The notes under the pieces: model-generated
Database searches by the model: none
The model's input: the letters and a program-made list of their open reading frames with translations, nothing else
What the model was told of the DNA's origin: nothing
In this document: in pieces, positions 16,866 to 25,431 of the stretch
Layout: each line of letters begins with the position of its first letter
Numbering within the stretch: position 1 is the stretch's first letter
Made by a program: the position numbers and the translations under genes
NCBI GenBank assembly: GCA_020026395.1
Contig: JAHHQM010000011.1
Coordinates: 1 to 60,613 of the forward strand
DNA length: 60,613 nt
Direction of reading: 5' to 3'
DNA from: Alistipes sp.
GTDB taxonomy: Bacteria > Bacteroidota > Bacteroidia > Bacteroidales > Rikenellaceae

Positions 16866-18009
16866 TGTTCGATTTATCTATAAAAGGTAATTTGACAAAC
16901 AGCAAGCCCCAGAACAAGGGATAATTCAGGAAATACTCTCCGTTCAGCAACAAGACAATAATCACCAGGAACAGGAGTCTTTTCTTCCAGGGCATATTCA
17001 GCTGCCGATACAGCATGACGAAATAAAGCAGGATGCAGACCACACCCATGATGTTGATCGCACCCGAGAATCCGTTACCCGTACCGACCATCTTTGCGCC
17101 CAAACCCTCATATCGGGAATCGAGCAGGAATCCGTTACCGACAATCGGATGTCGGGCAATATTCTTCATGTCAATGGTCAGCGCACCCATTCGGGACCAC
17201 GAGACCTCACCCTCTTCGAGTTCTATGGCCGCTTCATATTCTTTGGACACCTTCTCCCCCAAGAACTCGAGACTGTCATACAAGACCATTCCGAGCAGAA
17301 TACTCGAGATGATGATCACACTTTTCTTCACTTTGCTCAAATGCTCGGAGATCAGCACACTGCCCAAAGCAAACGCCACAAACACCAAATACCCCGTCGT
17401 ACTTTGTGTGGTACCCAGCGTGATGATGAAGATGATACATTCCTTTCGGTAGGTGCGCCACAGGTGCTTCAAATCATCCAGATAGAGCAGCGGGATCAGC
17501 ATGATAAATCCCTGGAATGCACCCGGTTCCCAGAACATACCCGAATTTCGGATCGGATCGATGCTGATGATCGAGTTGTAAAAGATGAGGGTCTTGTAAC
17601 GGTTAAACTCGAAGCCCAACGGAGCGCCTCCCAGATATTCCCAGAGGAAAAGCACCAGACTGATCAGACTTATTACGTAAAGCGTCTTGAGATATACCCT
17701 TCGGAATCGGAATCCGATCAGCGTCACAATCAGATAACCGACATAGAATTTGGCCAGGAAATTGACATTGGCCGGCAACGAAACCTCCTTCAGCACGAGC
17801 GCCTGTCCGACAAAAAGGCAGACAAAGAAAATCAGCCAGCCCAATATTTTCTTGCTCACCAGACGTTCTCCGCCCTGGATCATATACAGGAAGACCATAA
17901 CGGCGACCGCTATGACGAATACCCAGTCGTTCGAGTAGATGAACAGGGGATTACCGCTGATACACATCAGCAGGAACACGAGGATATAATCTTTTATTTT
18001 CGAAATCAT
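16825..18009 (-). CDS. Wzy-like O-antigen/capsule repeat polymerase
   Basis: A 394-residue inner-membrane protein with about ten to eleven hydrophobic segments and a large hydrophilic periplasmic loop (about 235-290), the plan of O-antigen polymerases and ligases. Typical signals: 'RNSGMFWEPGAFQGFI' (the conserved 'R..g.f.ep...a' region) and 'RHPIVGNGF' (the 'h...G.G' motif near the end). It would join repeat units in the periplasm after the flippase. Wzy proteins are poorly conserved, so the call rests on topology, these motifs and the neighbouring flippase. Confidence 0.82.
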   Translation of the reverse strand: MISKIKDYILVFLLMCISGNPLFIYSNDWVFVIAVAVMVFLYMIQGGERLVSKKILGWLIFFVCLFVGQALVLKEVSLPANVNFLAKFYVGYLIVTLIGFRFRRVYLKTLYVISLISLVLFLWEYLGGAPLGFEFNRYKTLIFYNSIISIDPIRNSGMFWEPGAFQGFIMLIPLLYLDDLKHLWRTYRKECIIFIITLGTTQSTTGYLVFVAFALGSVLISEHLSKVKKSVIIISSILLGMVLYDSLEFLGEKVSKEYEAAIELEEGEVSWSRMGALTIDMKNIARHPIVGNGFLLDSRYEGLGAKMVGTGNGFSGAINIMGVVCILLYFVMLYRQLNMPWKKRLLFLVIIVLLLNGEYFLNYPLFWGLLFVKLPFIDKSNNESNSRIINCPQS

Positions 18010-18021
18010 ATTTCTTGTTTT

Positions 18022-19542
18022 CTATTGCCTTTTCCCGGCCTTTATAAACATATTTCGGATGAACGCCACCTCCTCTTTCTCCAGCAAAACCACACATCCG
18101 GCAAGAATCGGGACTAAAACGCTTGCAAATATAGTAGAAATAAATTTTATCCACTCATTTTCAATAAGAATCACCACTTGGAACACCGCCAAAACAATTG
18201 CGATCAACAAAAGACTCCGAGCGAGAATATTTTTCAGAAAATACCCCGGATCGTAACCGAAATTCCGCCATGCATAGTACAGATTGACCACACACTGCCC
18301 AAACGACACCAAAATCGTGATATAGAGTGCCGACTCGTAGTTCATCCCCAACTTGAAGGCCGCGAAAATCAACGCGATATTCAGGAAATAGAGGATCGAC
18401 AGCACCGTTTGTTGGCGGTTGATCTTACCCGTGGCATGCACCGCCTGATACAGGAAATAGGTGAACGATGCCACGTTGATATTGATGACGACCAGTTTCA
18501 CCAGCTCGGCCGTACCCTCGGGCGGATTCTTCAGCCACAGGTTCAGGATGAAGTCCGTCTCGTAGTAAATCGGCAGGCAGATAATAAGCAGCAATACAAA
18601 CGTGACCTTCGTACCGAGATTCACCAGGCGGGTCATCGTCGGGATGTCGTTTGCACCGTATGCGGCCATCATCTGCGGGACGACGGCCTGTTTGAAGTTC
18701 ATCACAAACGTATTGATCACGGACATGATCTGCATGGCGATGCCGTATGCCGCATTGACCGTCAGTCCGAAGAAGACGTTGATCAGCACCACGACGCCCT
18801 GATCACGGCAGATCATCGAGAGCACCGTAAAGATCAACATCGAGACGAACACCAGCATCTCCCGAATCAGCTTTCGGTCGAACAGCGCCGACGTATGCGT
18901 CTCCTCGTATTTTCGGGCATAGAAGAAGATGCTCGTCACAAAAAAGATGGTCACGCCCAGATTCAGCATCGACAGCGTGATGAGTTTGTCGTATTCGATG
19001 ACGCACAACAAATAAAGCACCCCCAACCGCAACACGGACTGGATGATCTCCAGCAGGGCGATTTGCGAAAAATCCTCCCGCGCCCGCAACAAGGCCGAAT
19101 AGGGCACGTTCAGGATGTTAAGCACCAGCGACAGGACGGAAATCTGAAACACGACATGCGCCGCAAATATTCTCTCCGAAGGGATGTTCAAATCCGATAG
19201 GAAGAAAACGGCAAAAATCTCCGCTCCGACCAACGAGATAAGAGCCACACCCCGATGCAGATAAAGTCCGACCCCGAAGACCCTGCGCATTTCGTCATTG
19301 TCCTTCTTGCCGATGCTGATGCTGTAGAATCGCTGGATGGCGGTTCCGATCGATCCGTTGATGAACGAGAACATCGCCACGATGCTGCCGACCAGATTGT
19401 TCAGGCCGTAGTTCTCCACACCGAGCACCTCCAGAGTGATACGGGTCGTAAAAAACGCGATGGCCATCGTAATACCCATACGGATATAGAGGGCTATCGT
19501 GTTTTTTGCGATCTTGTTTTTATCCACCGAAAATGTCGCCAT
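18022..19542 (-). CDS. Wzx-like polysaccharide flippase
   Basis: A 506-residue membrane protein with 12 to 14 hydrophobic segments and no large soluble domain, the pattern of the MOP/PST flippase superfamily. It starts with a short cytosolic N terminus and 'KNTIALYIRMGITMAIAFF' as the first segment; 'LNNLVGSIVAMFSFINGSIG' is a family-typical segment 2. It would turn the undecaprenyl-linked repeat unit across the inner membrane. It lies 12 bp from the polymerase gene and 3 bp from the glycosyltransferase gene. Confidence 0.9.
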   Translation of the reverse strand: MATFSVDKNKIAKNTIALYIRMGITMAIAFFTTRITLEVLGVENYGLNNLVGSIVAMFSFINGSIGTAIQRFYSISIGKKDNDEMRRVFGVGLYLHRGVALISLVGAEIFAVFFLSDLNIPSERIFAAHVVFQISVLSLVLNILNVPYSALLRAREDFSQIALLEIIQSVLRLGVLYLLCVIEYDKLITLSMLNLGVTIFFVTSIFFYARKYEETHTSALFDRKLIREMLVFVSMLIFTVLSMICRDQGVVVLINVFFGLTVNAAYGIAMQIMSVINTFVMNFKQAVVPQMMAAYGANDIPTMTRLVNLGTKVTFVLLLIICLPIYYETDFILNLWLKNPPEGTAELVKLVVININVASFTYFLYQAVHATGKINRQQTVLSILYFLNIALIFAAFKLGMNYESALYITILVSFGQCVVNLYYAWRNFGYDPGYFLKNILARSLLLIAIVLAVFQVVILIENEWIKFISTIFASVLVPILAGCVVLLEKEEVAFIRNMFIKAGKRQ

Positions 19543-19545
19543 ACG

Positions 19546-20805
19546 TTACTTGGATCTTTCGTTCAGAATGTCGTAATAAGCCTGACGCCACTCCTCCATG
19601 TTTTTGGTATTGCTTACGTTTTCCTCGATATACTTGAAGCCGTTCTCCCGAAGGCGGGTAAACAACTCCTCGGAATCGAGCACTTTCATGATATTCGCGG
19701 CCAAAGCCTCGTGATCGCCCGTTTCGGAGAGCAGGACGGTCTCACGATCCTTATTGATCGACGGAGTTCCGCGGGTAATGGTCGTCACCACGGGAAGACC
19801 CAGACTCATCGACTCACGCAGCGTACTTGCAATAAAATCCACCTTCAGGGGCAACAGCGCGATTCTCGATTTCACGACCTGCTTCAGCACATCCTCGTAT
19901 TCGGGAAAACTGCCGCTGAAAACGATGTTGTCGGTCATGCCCAACTCGGCAATACGCTTGTCGAGCTGCTCCTTCAGCGGGGCATCGTATTCGCCGATGA
20001 CATTCAGCCGAACCCCGGGATGCGTCTTGCACACCAATCCCATTGCCTCGATGACCAAATCGACCGCCTTATTGATGTAGCGGGAGAAATACACCAGATC
20101 AAACTCCTTGTCGTGGGAACTCCGATCCACGGAAAGTCCGCCCGCAAGTCGCAACGGCAGGACTTTCTTCTGCGGATCGATATTCTGATGGATGTAATCC
20201 TTGGCGTATTGCAGGATGGTGCACACATAGTCCGAGCGTTTCAACACCTGACGTTCGATGTTGCTTCTATAGGCATACAACTCCTTGCTGATCGGGTAAT
20301 TGCTCAAGAAATTGGGCGAAGACATGAAGGTCAGCAAAATGGTCAGCACGGGATACTTCTTCGGAAGATCCAACACCGAAAGCGAATAGTTCGGATTCTC
20401 GGCACCGATCAGATGCACGATGTCGGGCTGAATCTGATCAACCAGATCCGCCACGATCTTGCGGTTCTTGCGATAGTCGCCATACTGCTTGAACAGCTTG
20501 CGCCGCAATTTCAACGACATGTCGTCGTCCTGCGTGCGGTAAAAATAGTAATGCACCCCGTTGGATTCGAACTTCTGCAAGGTTTTCTTCATGCCGTCGT
20601 GCATGGAGATCACATGCAGATCTATGTCCTCGAAACGCTCGAATTCACGGATCGCATTCGTATTCCAAATGGCATAATCGATATATTCGAAGTCATGGAA
20701 ATCCCCCCTCAGCACCCTGTTGAGCGGATGCTTCTTCAGCTCCAGCCGACTCCGCACAAATGCATTGGAGAAGTGACAAATCCAGACTACTTTCAATTTC
20801 TTCAT
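19546..20805 (-). CDS. GT-B glycosyltransferase (family 4-like)
   Basis: A 419-residue protein with the two Rossmann domains of GT-B enzymes. The N-terminal domain begins 'KVVWICHFSN'. The C-terminal donor-binding domain includes 'FDLVYFSRYINKAVDLVIEA', 'LNVIGEYD' and 'TLRESMSLGLPVVTT', where the E of 'RESM' is the conserved Glu of the EX7E motif. The sugar donor is unknown. It lies 3 bp after the nucleotidyltransferase gene in transcription order. Confidence 0.9.
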   Translation of the reverse strand: MKKLKVVWICHFSNAFVRSRLELKKHPLNRVLRGDFHDFEYIDYAIWNTNAIREFERFEDIDLHVISMHDGMKKTLQKFESNGVHYYFYRTQDDDMSLKLRRKLFKQYGDYRKNRKIVADLVDQIQPDIVHLIGAENPNYSLSVLDLPKKYPVLTILLTFMSSPNFLSNYPISKELYAYRSNIERQVLKRSDYVCTILQYAKDYIHQNIDPQKKVLPLRLAGGLSVDRSSHDKEFDLVYFSRYINKAVDLVIEAMGLVCKTHPGVRLNVIGEYDAPLKEQLDKRIAELGMTDNIVFSGSFPEYEDVLKQVVKSRIALLPLKVDFIASTLRESMSLGLPVVTTITRGTPSINKDRETVLLSETGDHEALAANIMKVLDSEELFTRLRENGFKYIEENVSNTKNMEEWRQAYYDILNERSK

Positions 20806-20808
20806 AAC

Positions 20809-21870
20809 TTAAGGTCTCTTTATGAGTTTCAAATATTCCGACCACTCGCCCATATCGGTCCACGAATTTTCGCTCACCGGAAAACAACCGACCTTTCCGC
20901 CGCGTTTGATGACCTTGTCGATCAGGTGGGTGATGTGGTAGAATTCGTTTTCGGGGATCTCGGCGATCAGCTCCGGTTGCAGGATATAGACACCCGTATT
21001 GATCATGTAGGTCATTTCCGGTTTCTCGGACAATCCCGTCATGATGCCGTTCTCGGCCGTCTCGATGACACCGTAGGGAATCTTAAAACTCTTGAGAGCC
21101 GTGACGATCGTGATGTCGTTTTGGTTCTTGCGGTGATACTCGTATACATCCCGAAAATCCTGATCGATGATGATGTCGCAATTCGAGACAAAGAACGGGG
21201 TTTTGATCTTATCCTTGAGCAGCGTCACACTGCCGATCGTACCCAGCGGCTTGTCCTCCTTGAAGAAGGAGATGTCGTATTTGTGATCCAGCGAATTCAG
21301 ATAGAACTCGATCATGTCGTATTTGTAATTCACCGACATGAAGAACTTCGAGCAACCGATCATTTCGAAACGATCCAGGATTTCCTCGAGGATGGTTTTT
21401 TCGCCGATCGGGATCAGCGGTTTGGGCATGACGTTGGTCAGGGGTTTTAGGCGGGTACCCTTACCTCCGGCCATGATGACCACCGGCAAATCGATCGGAT
21501 CGCGCAATTTGGCCTCCTTCTCGACAAACAGGTCTTTCCAGAACAACACATCCACCAATTCGCCCCGACTGTCCACCACGGGCATACACTCGGCACGCAT
21601 CTTGAGCATTTTTTCCTTAATTTGTTCGATCGGTTCGTCCGGAGTCGCCACCACCTTATCGGTCGAAAGCACCTGCCCGACCGACAGCAAAGTATCGTTG
21701 TGTCGGATGATGGCACGCTGAATGTCGCCGATGGTCAACATCCCCTTATAATGCTCCCCCTCATAAACAAAAAGAATCTTTTGTTTAATCTGATCCATCA
21801 CCTTCAATGCATCAAAGAGCGTTGCATTGCAATCAATTACCCGATTCTGAATTTTAAGGAATACGCTCAT
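20809..21870 (-). CDS. CBS-domain sugar-phosphate nucleotidyltransferase (PtmE-like)
   Basis: A 353-residue fusion. Residues about 1-120 form a tandem CBS pair ('IGDIQRAI', 'MPVVDSRGELVDVL'). Residues about 128-353 form a nucleotidyltransferase with the signature 'VIMAGGKGTRLKPLT', 'PKPLIPIG' and a metal Asp in 'FVSNCDI'. The same domain order occurs in PtmE, the GlcN-1-phosphate guanylyltransferase of Campylobacter legionaminic acid synthesis. No sialic-acid-type synthase is in this window, so the product may instead be another NDP-sugar. The CBS pair suggests control by an adenine nucleotide. Confidence 0.88.
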   Translation of the reverse strand: MSVFLKIQNRVIDCNATLFDALKVMDQIKQKILFVYEGEHYKGMLTIGDIQRAIIRHNDTLLSVGQVLSTDKVVATPDEPIEQIKEKMLKMRAECMPVVDSRGELVDVLFWKDLFVEKEAKLRDPIDLPVVIMAGGKGTRLKPLTNVMPKPLIPIGEKTILEEILDRFEMIGCSKFFMSVNYKYDMIEFYLNSLDHKYDISFFKEDKPLGTIGSVTLLKDKIKTPFFVSNCDIIIDQDFRDVYEYHRKNQNDITIVTALKSFKIPYGVIETAENGIMTGLSEKPEMTYMINTGVYILQPELIAEIPENEFYHITHLIDKVIKRGGKVGCFPVSENSWTDMGEWSEYLKLIKRP

Positions 21871-21885
21871 AATTCTTATAATGTC

Positions 21886-22551
21886 TTATATGTTTTCAAT
21901 ATCCGTCGAACGCTTGTTCGGAATTTTACGGGCGGGATTTCCGACATAGACGCCGTAGGGCTCGGTGCTGTGCAGTACGTTGGCACCCGCTCCGATAAAC
22001 GATTCTTCGGCAATGCGGATCGAATTCTTCACCGTCGAATGCAGTCCGACAAAACAATACGGATCAAAATCCGTCGATCCGCCGACCACAACTCCCGTCG
22101 AGAAAAAGCTGAATTTGCCGATCACCGAATCATGCGAAATGGAACACGAGGCCGAAACAATCGCACCCTGCTCCAGCGTTACATTGGGGCCGATAAATGC
22201 ATTGGGATACACCATCACATTTTCGCCGATTTTTTCGGGATCGGTATAGATTTGAGCCGTGCGGGAGATGAACCGACCCAATTTATATCCGTGCGCACGG
22301 CAGAAATCACACAATTTTTCCCGCAAATGGTTCATCTTGGAATATCCGCACGCCACCAGAATCTCGAAATCGGTGTCGATACGCTCCCGCAACTCCTCAA
22401 ACGGTACCACGGGAATTCCCTGTACGTTCTCCCGAGAGATAAAATTCCGCTCGTTCGTAAATGCCACCACATTCAGTACATGCTCACATTTGATGTACTC
22501 ATAGATCCGCTCGGCATATTTCGAATCGCCGAAAATTACGATATTCTGCAT
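21886..22551 (-). CDS. NeuD/PglD-family sugar acyltransferase
   Basis: A 221-residue protein with the two parts of this family: an N-terminal Rossmann-like domain (residues 1-85, 'NIVIFGDSKYAERI') and a left-handed beta-helix of hexapeptide repeats (about 95-205, 'IGENVMVYPNAFIGPNVTL'). The conserved catalytic His is the one in 'SCSISHDSVIG'. Members acetylate the 4-amino group of UDP-sugars (PglD) or sialic acids (NeuD). With a dehydratase and an aminotransferase in the same operon, the PglD role is more likely. It overlaps the ATP-grasp gene by 16 bp. Confidence 0.88.
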   Translation of the reverse strand: MQNIVIFGDSKYAERIYEYIKCEHVLNVVAFTNERNFISRENVQGIPVVPFEELRERIDTDFEILVACGYSKMNHLREKLCDFCRAHGYKLGRFISRTAQIYTDPEKIGENVMVYPNAFIGPNVTLEQGAIVSASCSISHDSVIGKFSFFSTGVVVGGSTDFDPYCFVGLHSTVKNSIRIAEESFIGAGANVLHSTEPYGVYVGNPARKIPNKRSTDIENI

Positions 22552-23750
22552 CTTTCCCCCTGTTGTTTAATGGTTATATATTCGTTGATCCGTTTCGAAT
22601 ACTCCTCCAGACGCTTGTCGAGTACTTCGCGGGTCGGTGCCGCAAGGATCAGCTCGCCGTATCGGTCAAGTCCGCTTTTGAATTTACGGACACAATCGCC
22701 TTCCCGGAGTTTACAATGAAACGAAACGACACCCGGCCATGTTGCGACCTCCTCGAGTTTTGAGGAAATATGCTCCACGACACCTTCCGGAAGGGTCAGG
22801 AAACGCACTCCCGCCACACGCGGTTCTTGTTGGGGAACAAGGCAGACCTTCAACCCCATCGCAATTCGCAGCAACTGCTCCTCAATATTGATTCCCGTCG
22901 AAAGAGGCACCAGATGCGAGGTGATGTTATCTCCGCCCAGACGGGGACTTGTCTCGATGATGAAGATACCCCGATCGTTGATCTTAAGCTCGGTGTGCGA
23001 TCCGCAATTTTCAAATCGGAGGCTTTTCGCGATTCGGCGCACCAGATCCCGAATCTCCTCCCGCTGCGGTTCGGTGAGTTGGGCGGGTTGTTTGTGTGCC
23101 AGTTCCACGTTATACGGGAACGGAGTGGTCGTCTTCTCGGTAAACTGAATCACCTCGCTCCGTCCGTCGAAATGCAGTCCCTCGATGCTGTACTCGCGGC
23201 CTTCGATGAATTCCTCAACCAGCACCGTGTCCTTTTTCGAGAACTCGAACGCATCCGAAATCGCCTGGCGGAGCTCCTCGTTGTTTTTGCATAGCACCAC
23301 GCCACGACTTCCGGAGTTGTCTCTCGGCTTGACGATCACGGGACAGACAAAATCGCGGGCTTCGTCCGCATCATGAATCAGACGCCCCTTGGCACAGGGG
23401 ATTCCGTCCCGCTCGAAACACTGCTTCATCAGAAACTTATCCGTCGAAATCTTCGCCGTCTCCACCGAATAGAATTTCAAATGCAACTCTTCGGCAACAC
23501 GCGCCATCATCTCGAGCGGTTTGTCGGTTGCCGCCGTCACGACGGCCGCCACCTTATACTTGCGGGCTACGGCCAGCGTACCCTCGTAATCCTGTCCGCC
23601 AACCACCTCGAAGGCATCGACCTCATCTCGGCAAAAAGCCTCGGCGCACGGGTCTATACCGACCACGTACAGTCCCAGGGCTTTTGCCCGATCGATAATC
23701 GATTTCTGGAGGTCGCCGACTCCGAAAATAAGAATGCTCTTTTTATCCAT
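22536..23750 (-). CDS. ATP-grasp carboxylate-amine ligase
   Basis: A 404-residue ATP-grasp enzyme. Residues 1-110 form the preATP-grasp Rossmann domain ('ILIFGVGDLQ'). The ATP-binding lobes include 'CPVIVKPRDNSGSRGV' (lysine and Gly-rich flap), 'VEEFIEGREYSIEG' and the metal-binding 'IIETSPRLGGD'. The C-terminal part resembles the PurK/carbamoyl-phosphate-type beta domain. Such enzymes join a carboxylate to an amine. In a glycan operon it might attach an amino acid to an amino sugar; this is inference. ATG 23750 was preferred to a start 27 bases earlier because it overlaps the stop of the upstream gene (ATGGATAA). Confidence 0.88.
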   Translation of the reverse strand: MDKKSILIFGVGDLQKSIIDRAKALGLYVVGIDPCAEAFCRDEVDAFEVVGGQDYEGTLAVARKYKVAAVVTAATDKPLEMMARVAEELHLKFYSVETAKISTDKFLMKQCFERDGIPCAKGRLIHDADEARDFVCPVIVKPRDNSGSRGVVLCKNNEELRQAISDAFEFSKKDTVLVEEFIEGREYSIEGLHFDGRSEVIQFTEKTTTPFPYNVELAHKQPAQLTEPQREEIRDLVRRIAKSLRFENCGSHTELKINDRGIFIIETSPRLGGDNITSHLVPLSTGINIEEQLLRIAMGLKVCLVPQQEPRVAGVRFLTLPEGVVEHISSKLEEVATWPGVVSFHCKLREGDCVRKFKSGLDRYGELILAAPTREVLDKRLEEYSKRINEYITIKQQGERCRIS

Positions 23751-24876
23751 TGATAGCCTGATCAACCGTTTTGACAATGAAATCGATCTGCTCGTCGGTC
23801 AGTGCGGCGTACATCGGCAGCGTGATTTCGTTGTCGGTTACATATTCGGTTTGCGGCAGTACCGCATTAAAATCCTTGTAAATCGAGAACTTGTGGATTG
23901 CGGGATAGTGCACGCTGGTCTGAATGCCTGCGGCGTGGATCTTCTCGCGAATCGCATCGCGGTGCTCCTTGGTCGAATCCGTAAGGACGATCGGCATGAT
24001 GTAGTTCGACGTGAATTCGGTGTTATCGGCAAACGGCACGATCACACCCTTCACCTTCGAGAGTCCCTTCAGGTAGCGCTCTCGCACATGAATACGCGTC
24101 TTCAGATCGCCGGGCAGTTTCTTCAGTTGCTCGATGGCAATCGACGCACGGATATCGTCCAGGCGGAAGTTATAACCCAACTCGACAATATCGTACGAGG
24201 TTGCATGACCGCCCGCACGCTGATACGACATCGTGGTCATACCGTGCGAACGCAGCAGACGTGCCCGATCGGCCATCTCCTTGTTGTTCGAGATGAACAT
24301 ACCGCCCTCGCCCGTGCTGATGTTCTTGTTCGAGAAGAAGCTGAACGAGGCGCAGTCGCCGATCGTACCCAGTTTCTTGCCCTTATACTCGGACAGGGGG
24401 CCGTGGCAGGCATCCTCGATCACCTTCAGGTTGTGCTTGCGGGCGATGGCCATGATTTCATCCATCTTTGCGGGGAATCCGGCCATGTGCACCACCACGA
24501 TGGCTTTGGTTCTCGGGGTGATTTTCCGTTCAATATCCTTCGGATCGATATTGATATGCTCGGGGCCTACAATATCGCAAAAAACGGGGGTCGCACCCAC
24601 ATAACGAATGCAGTTGACCGACGCCGCAAACGTAAGCGACGGACACAGCACCTCGTCACCGGGGCCGATGCCGCAAACCAGACAGCACAAATGCAGGGCA
24701 TCCGTACAGTTCGTGACCGAAACCGCATACCCCACATGGAACATATCCACAAACATTTTCTCCAACTCTGCACACTTGGGACCCGTCGAGATCCATCCCG
24801 AACGGATTGTTGCTGCAGCCGCTTCGGCTTCTCGTTCATCAAAATTAAGATTGAACAAAGGAATATCGTATGCCAT
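23743..24876 (-). CDS. DegT/DnrJ/EryC1/StrS sugar aminotransferase
   Basis: A 377-residue PLP enzyme of the sugar aminotransferase family. Lys184 in 'FSNKNISTGEGG' is the Schiff-base lysine. 'SGWISTGPKCAELE' and 'SVTNCTDALHL' are the standard N-terminal motifs, and 'VIEDACHGP' holds the Asp that contacts the pyridine nitrogen. It would convert the 4-keto-6-deoxy sugar made by the dehydratase into a 4-amino sugar using glutamate. It is the third gene of the operon. Confidence 0.93.
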   Translation of the reverse strand: MAYDIPLFNLNFDEREAEAAAATIRSGWISTGPKCAELEKMFVDMFHVGYAVSVTNCTDALHLCCLVCGIGPGDEVLCPSLTFAASVNCIRYVGATPVFCDIVGPEHINIDPKDIERKITPRTKAIVVVHMAGFPAKMDEIMAIARKHNLKVIEDACHGPLSEYKGKKLGTIGDCASFSFFSNKNISTGEGGMFISNNKEMADRARLLRSHGMTTMSYQRAGGHATSYDIVELGYNFRLDDIRASIAIEQLKKLPGDLKTRIHVRERYLKGLSKVKGVIVPFADNTEFTSNYIMPIVLTDSTKEHRDAIREKIHAAGIQTSVHYPAIHKFSIYKDFNAVLPQTEYVTDNEITLPMYAALTDEQIDFIVKTVDQAING

Positions 24877-24888
24877 AATTCTAACGAT

Positions 24889-25431
24889 TTATTTTAAAGA
24901 CTGCTCTGCAAAGTAGCGCCACAGGGGCGTCTGCATGACAGCTTCAATAATTTTTCCGTTTAACAATAATTTTTTCACTTCATCCGAGGTCAGCAGGTGG
25001 ATTGCGATGTCTTCCGTCGGTTCCGGACGGGGATCGTCGGTTTTCCGAACACCCCGTGCAAGAAACGTATAACAACGATTGCTCATCGCCCCCGAATTCG
25101 GAGCTGATACCCCGTACTCGATCCATTCGCCACCCGTATATCCCGTTTCTTCCAGCAATTCCCGTCGGGCGGTGTCGATCGGGGCTTCTCCCTTTTCGCA
25201 AATTCCGGCGCAGAGCTCGACGCTCTCCGTCTTCAATCCGTGACGATACTGCTCCTCCATAATGAAGCGGCCGTCCTCCGTGATGGCCAACACATTCACC
25301 CAATCGGGATACTCCACCACATAGTAATCGTTGATCTCCACCCCGCGACCCGTCACCACATGATCCCGTCTTACGGACACCCAACGATTGCGGAACAAAT
25401 AACCGCTTTGAAGAACCTTCCAGTGTTTCAT
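24889..25431 (-). CDS. Nudix hydrolase (ADP-sugar pyrophosphatase-like)
   Basis: A 180-residue Nudix enzyme. The Nudix box reads G(5x)E(7x)RELLEETGY, about residues 75-97, with all catalytic Glu residues in place. The flanking strands ('VNVLAITEDGRFIMEEQYRHG') match the ADP-ribose/ADP-sugar pyrophosphatase branch. A Nudix gene inside a glycan operon may clear or redirect an NDP-sugar. The start ATG directly abuts the stop codon of the dehydratase gene. Confidence 0.9.
   Translation of the reverse strand: MKHWKVLQSGYLFRNRWVSVRRDHVVTGRGVEINDYYVVEYPDWVNVLAITEDGRFIMEEQYRHGLKTESVELCAGICEKGEAPIDTARRELLEETGYTGGEWIEYGVSAPNSGAMSNRCYTFLARGVRKTDDPRPEPTEDIAIHLLTSDEVKKLLLNGKIIEAVMQTPLWRYFAEQSLK

Noticed and set aside
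19255..21450. 731-residue open frame antisense to the flippase and glycosyltransferase genes
   Set aside because: The same bias artefact: it covers the complement of three well-supported genes and lacks any domain.
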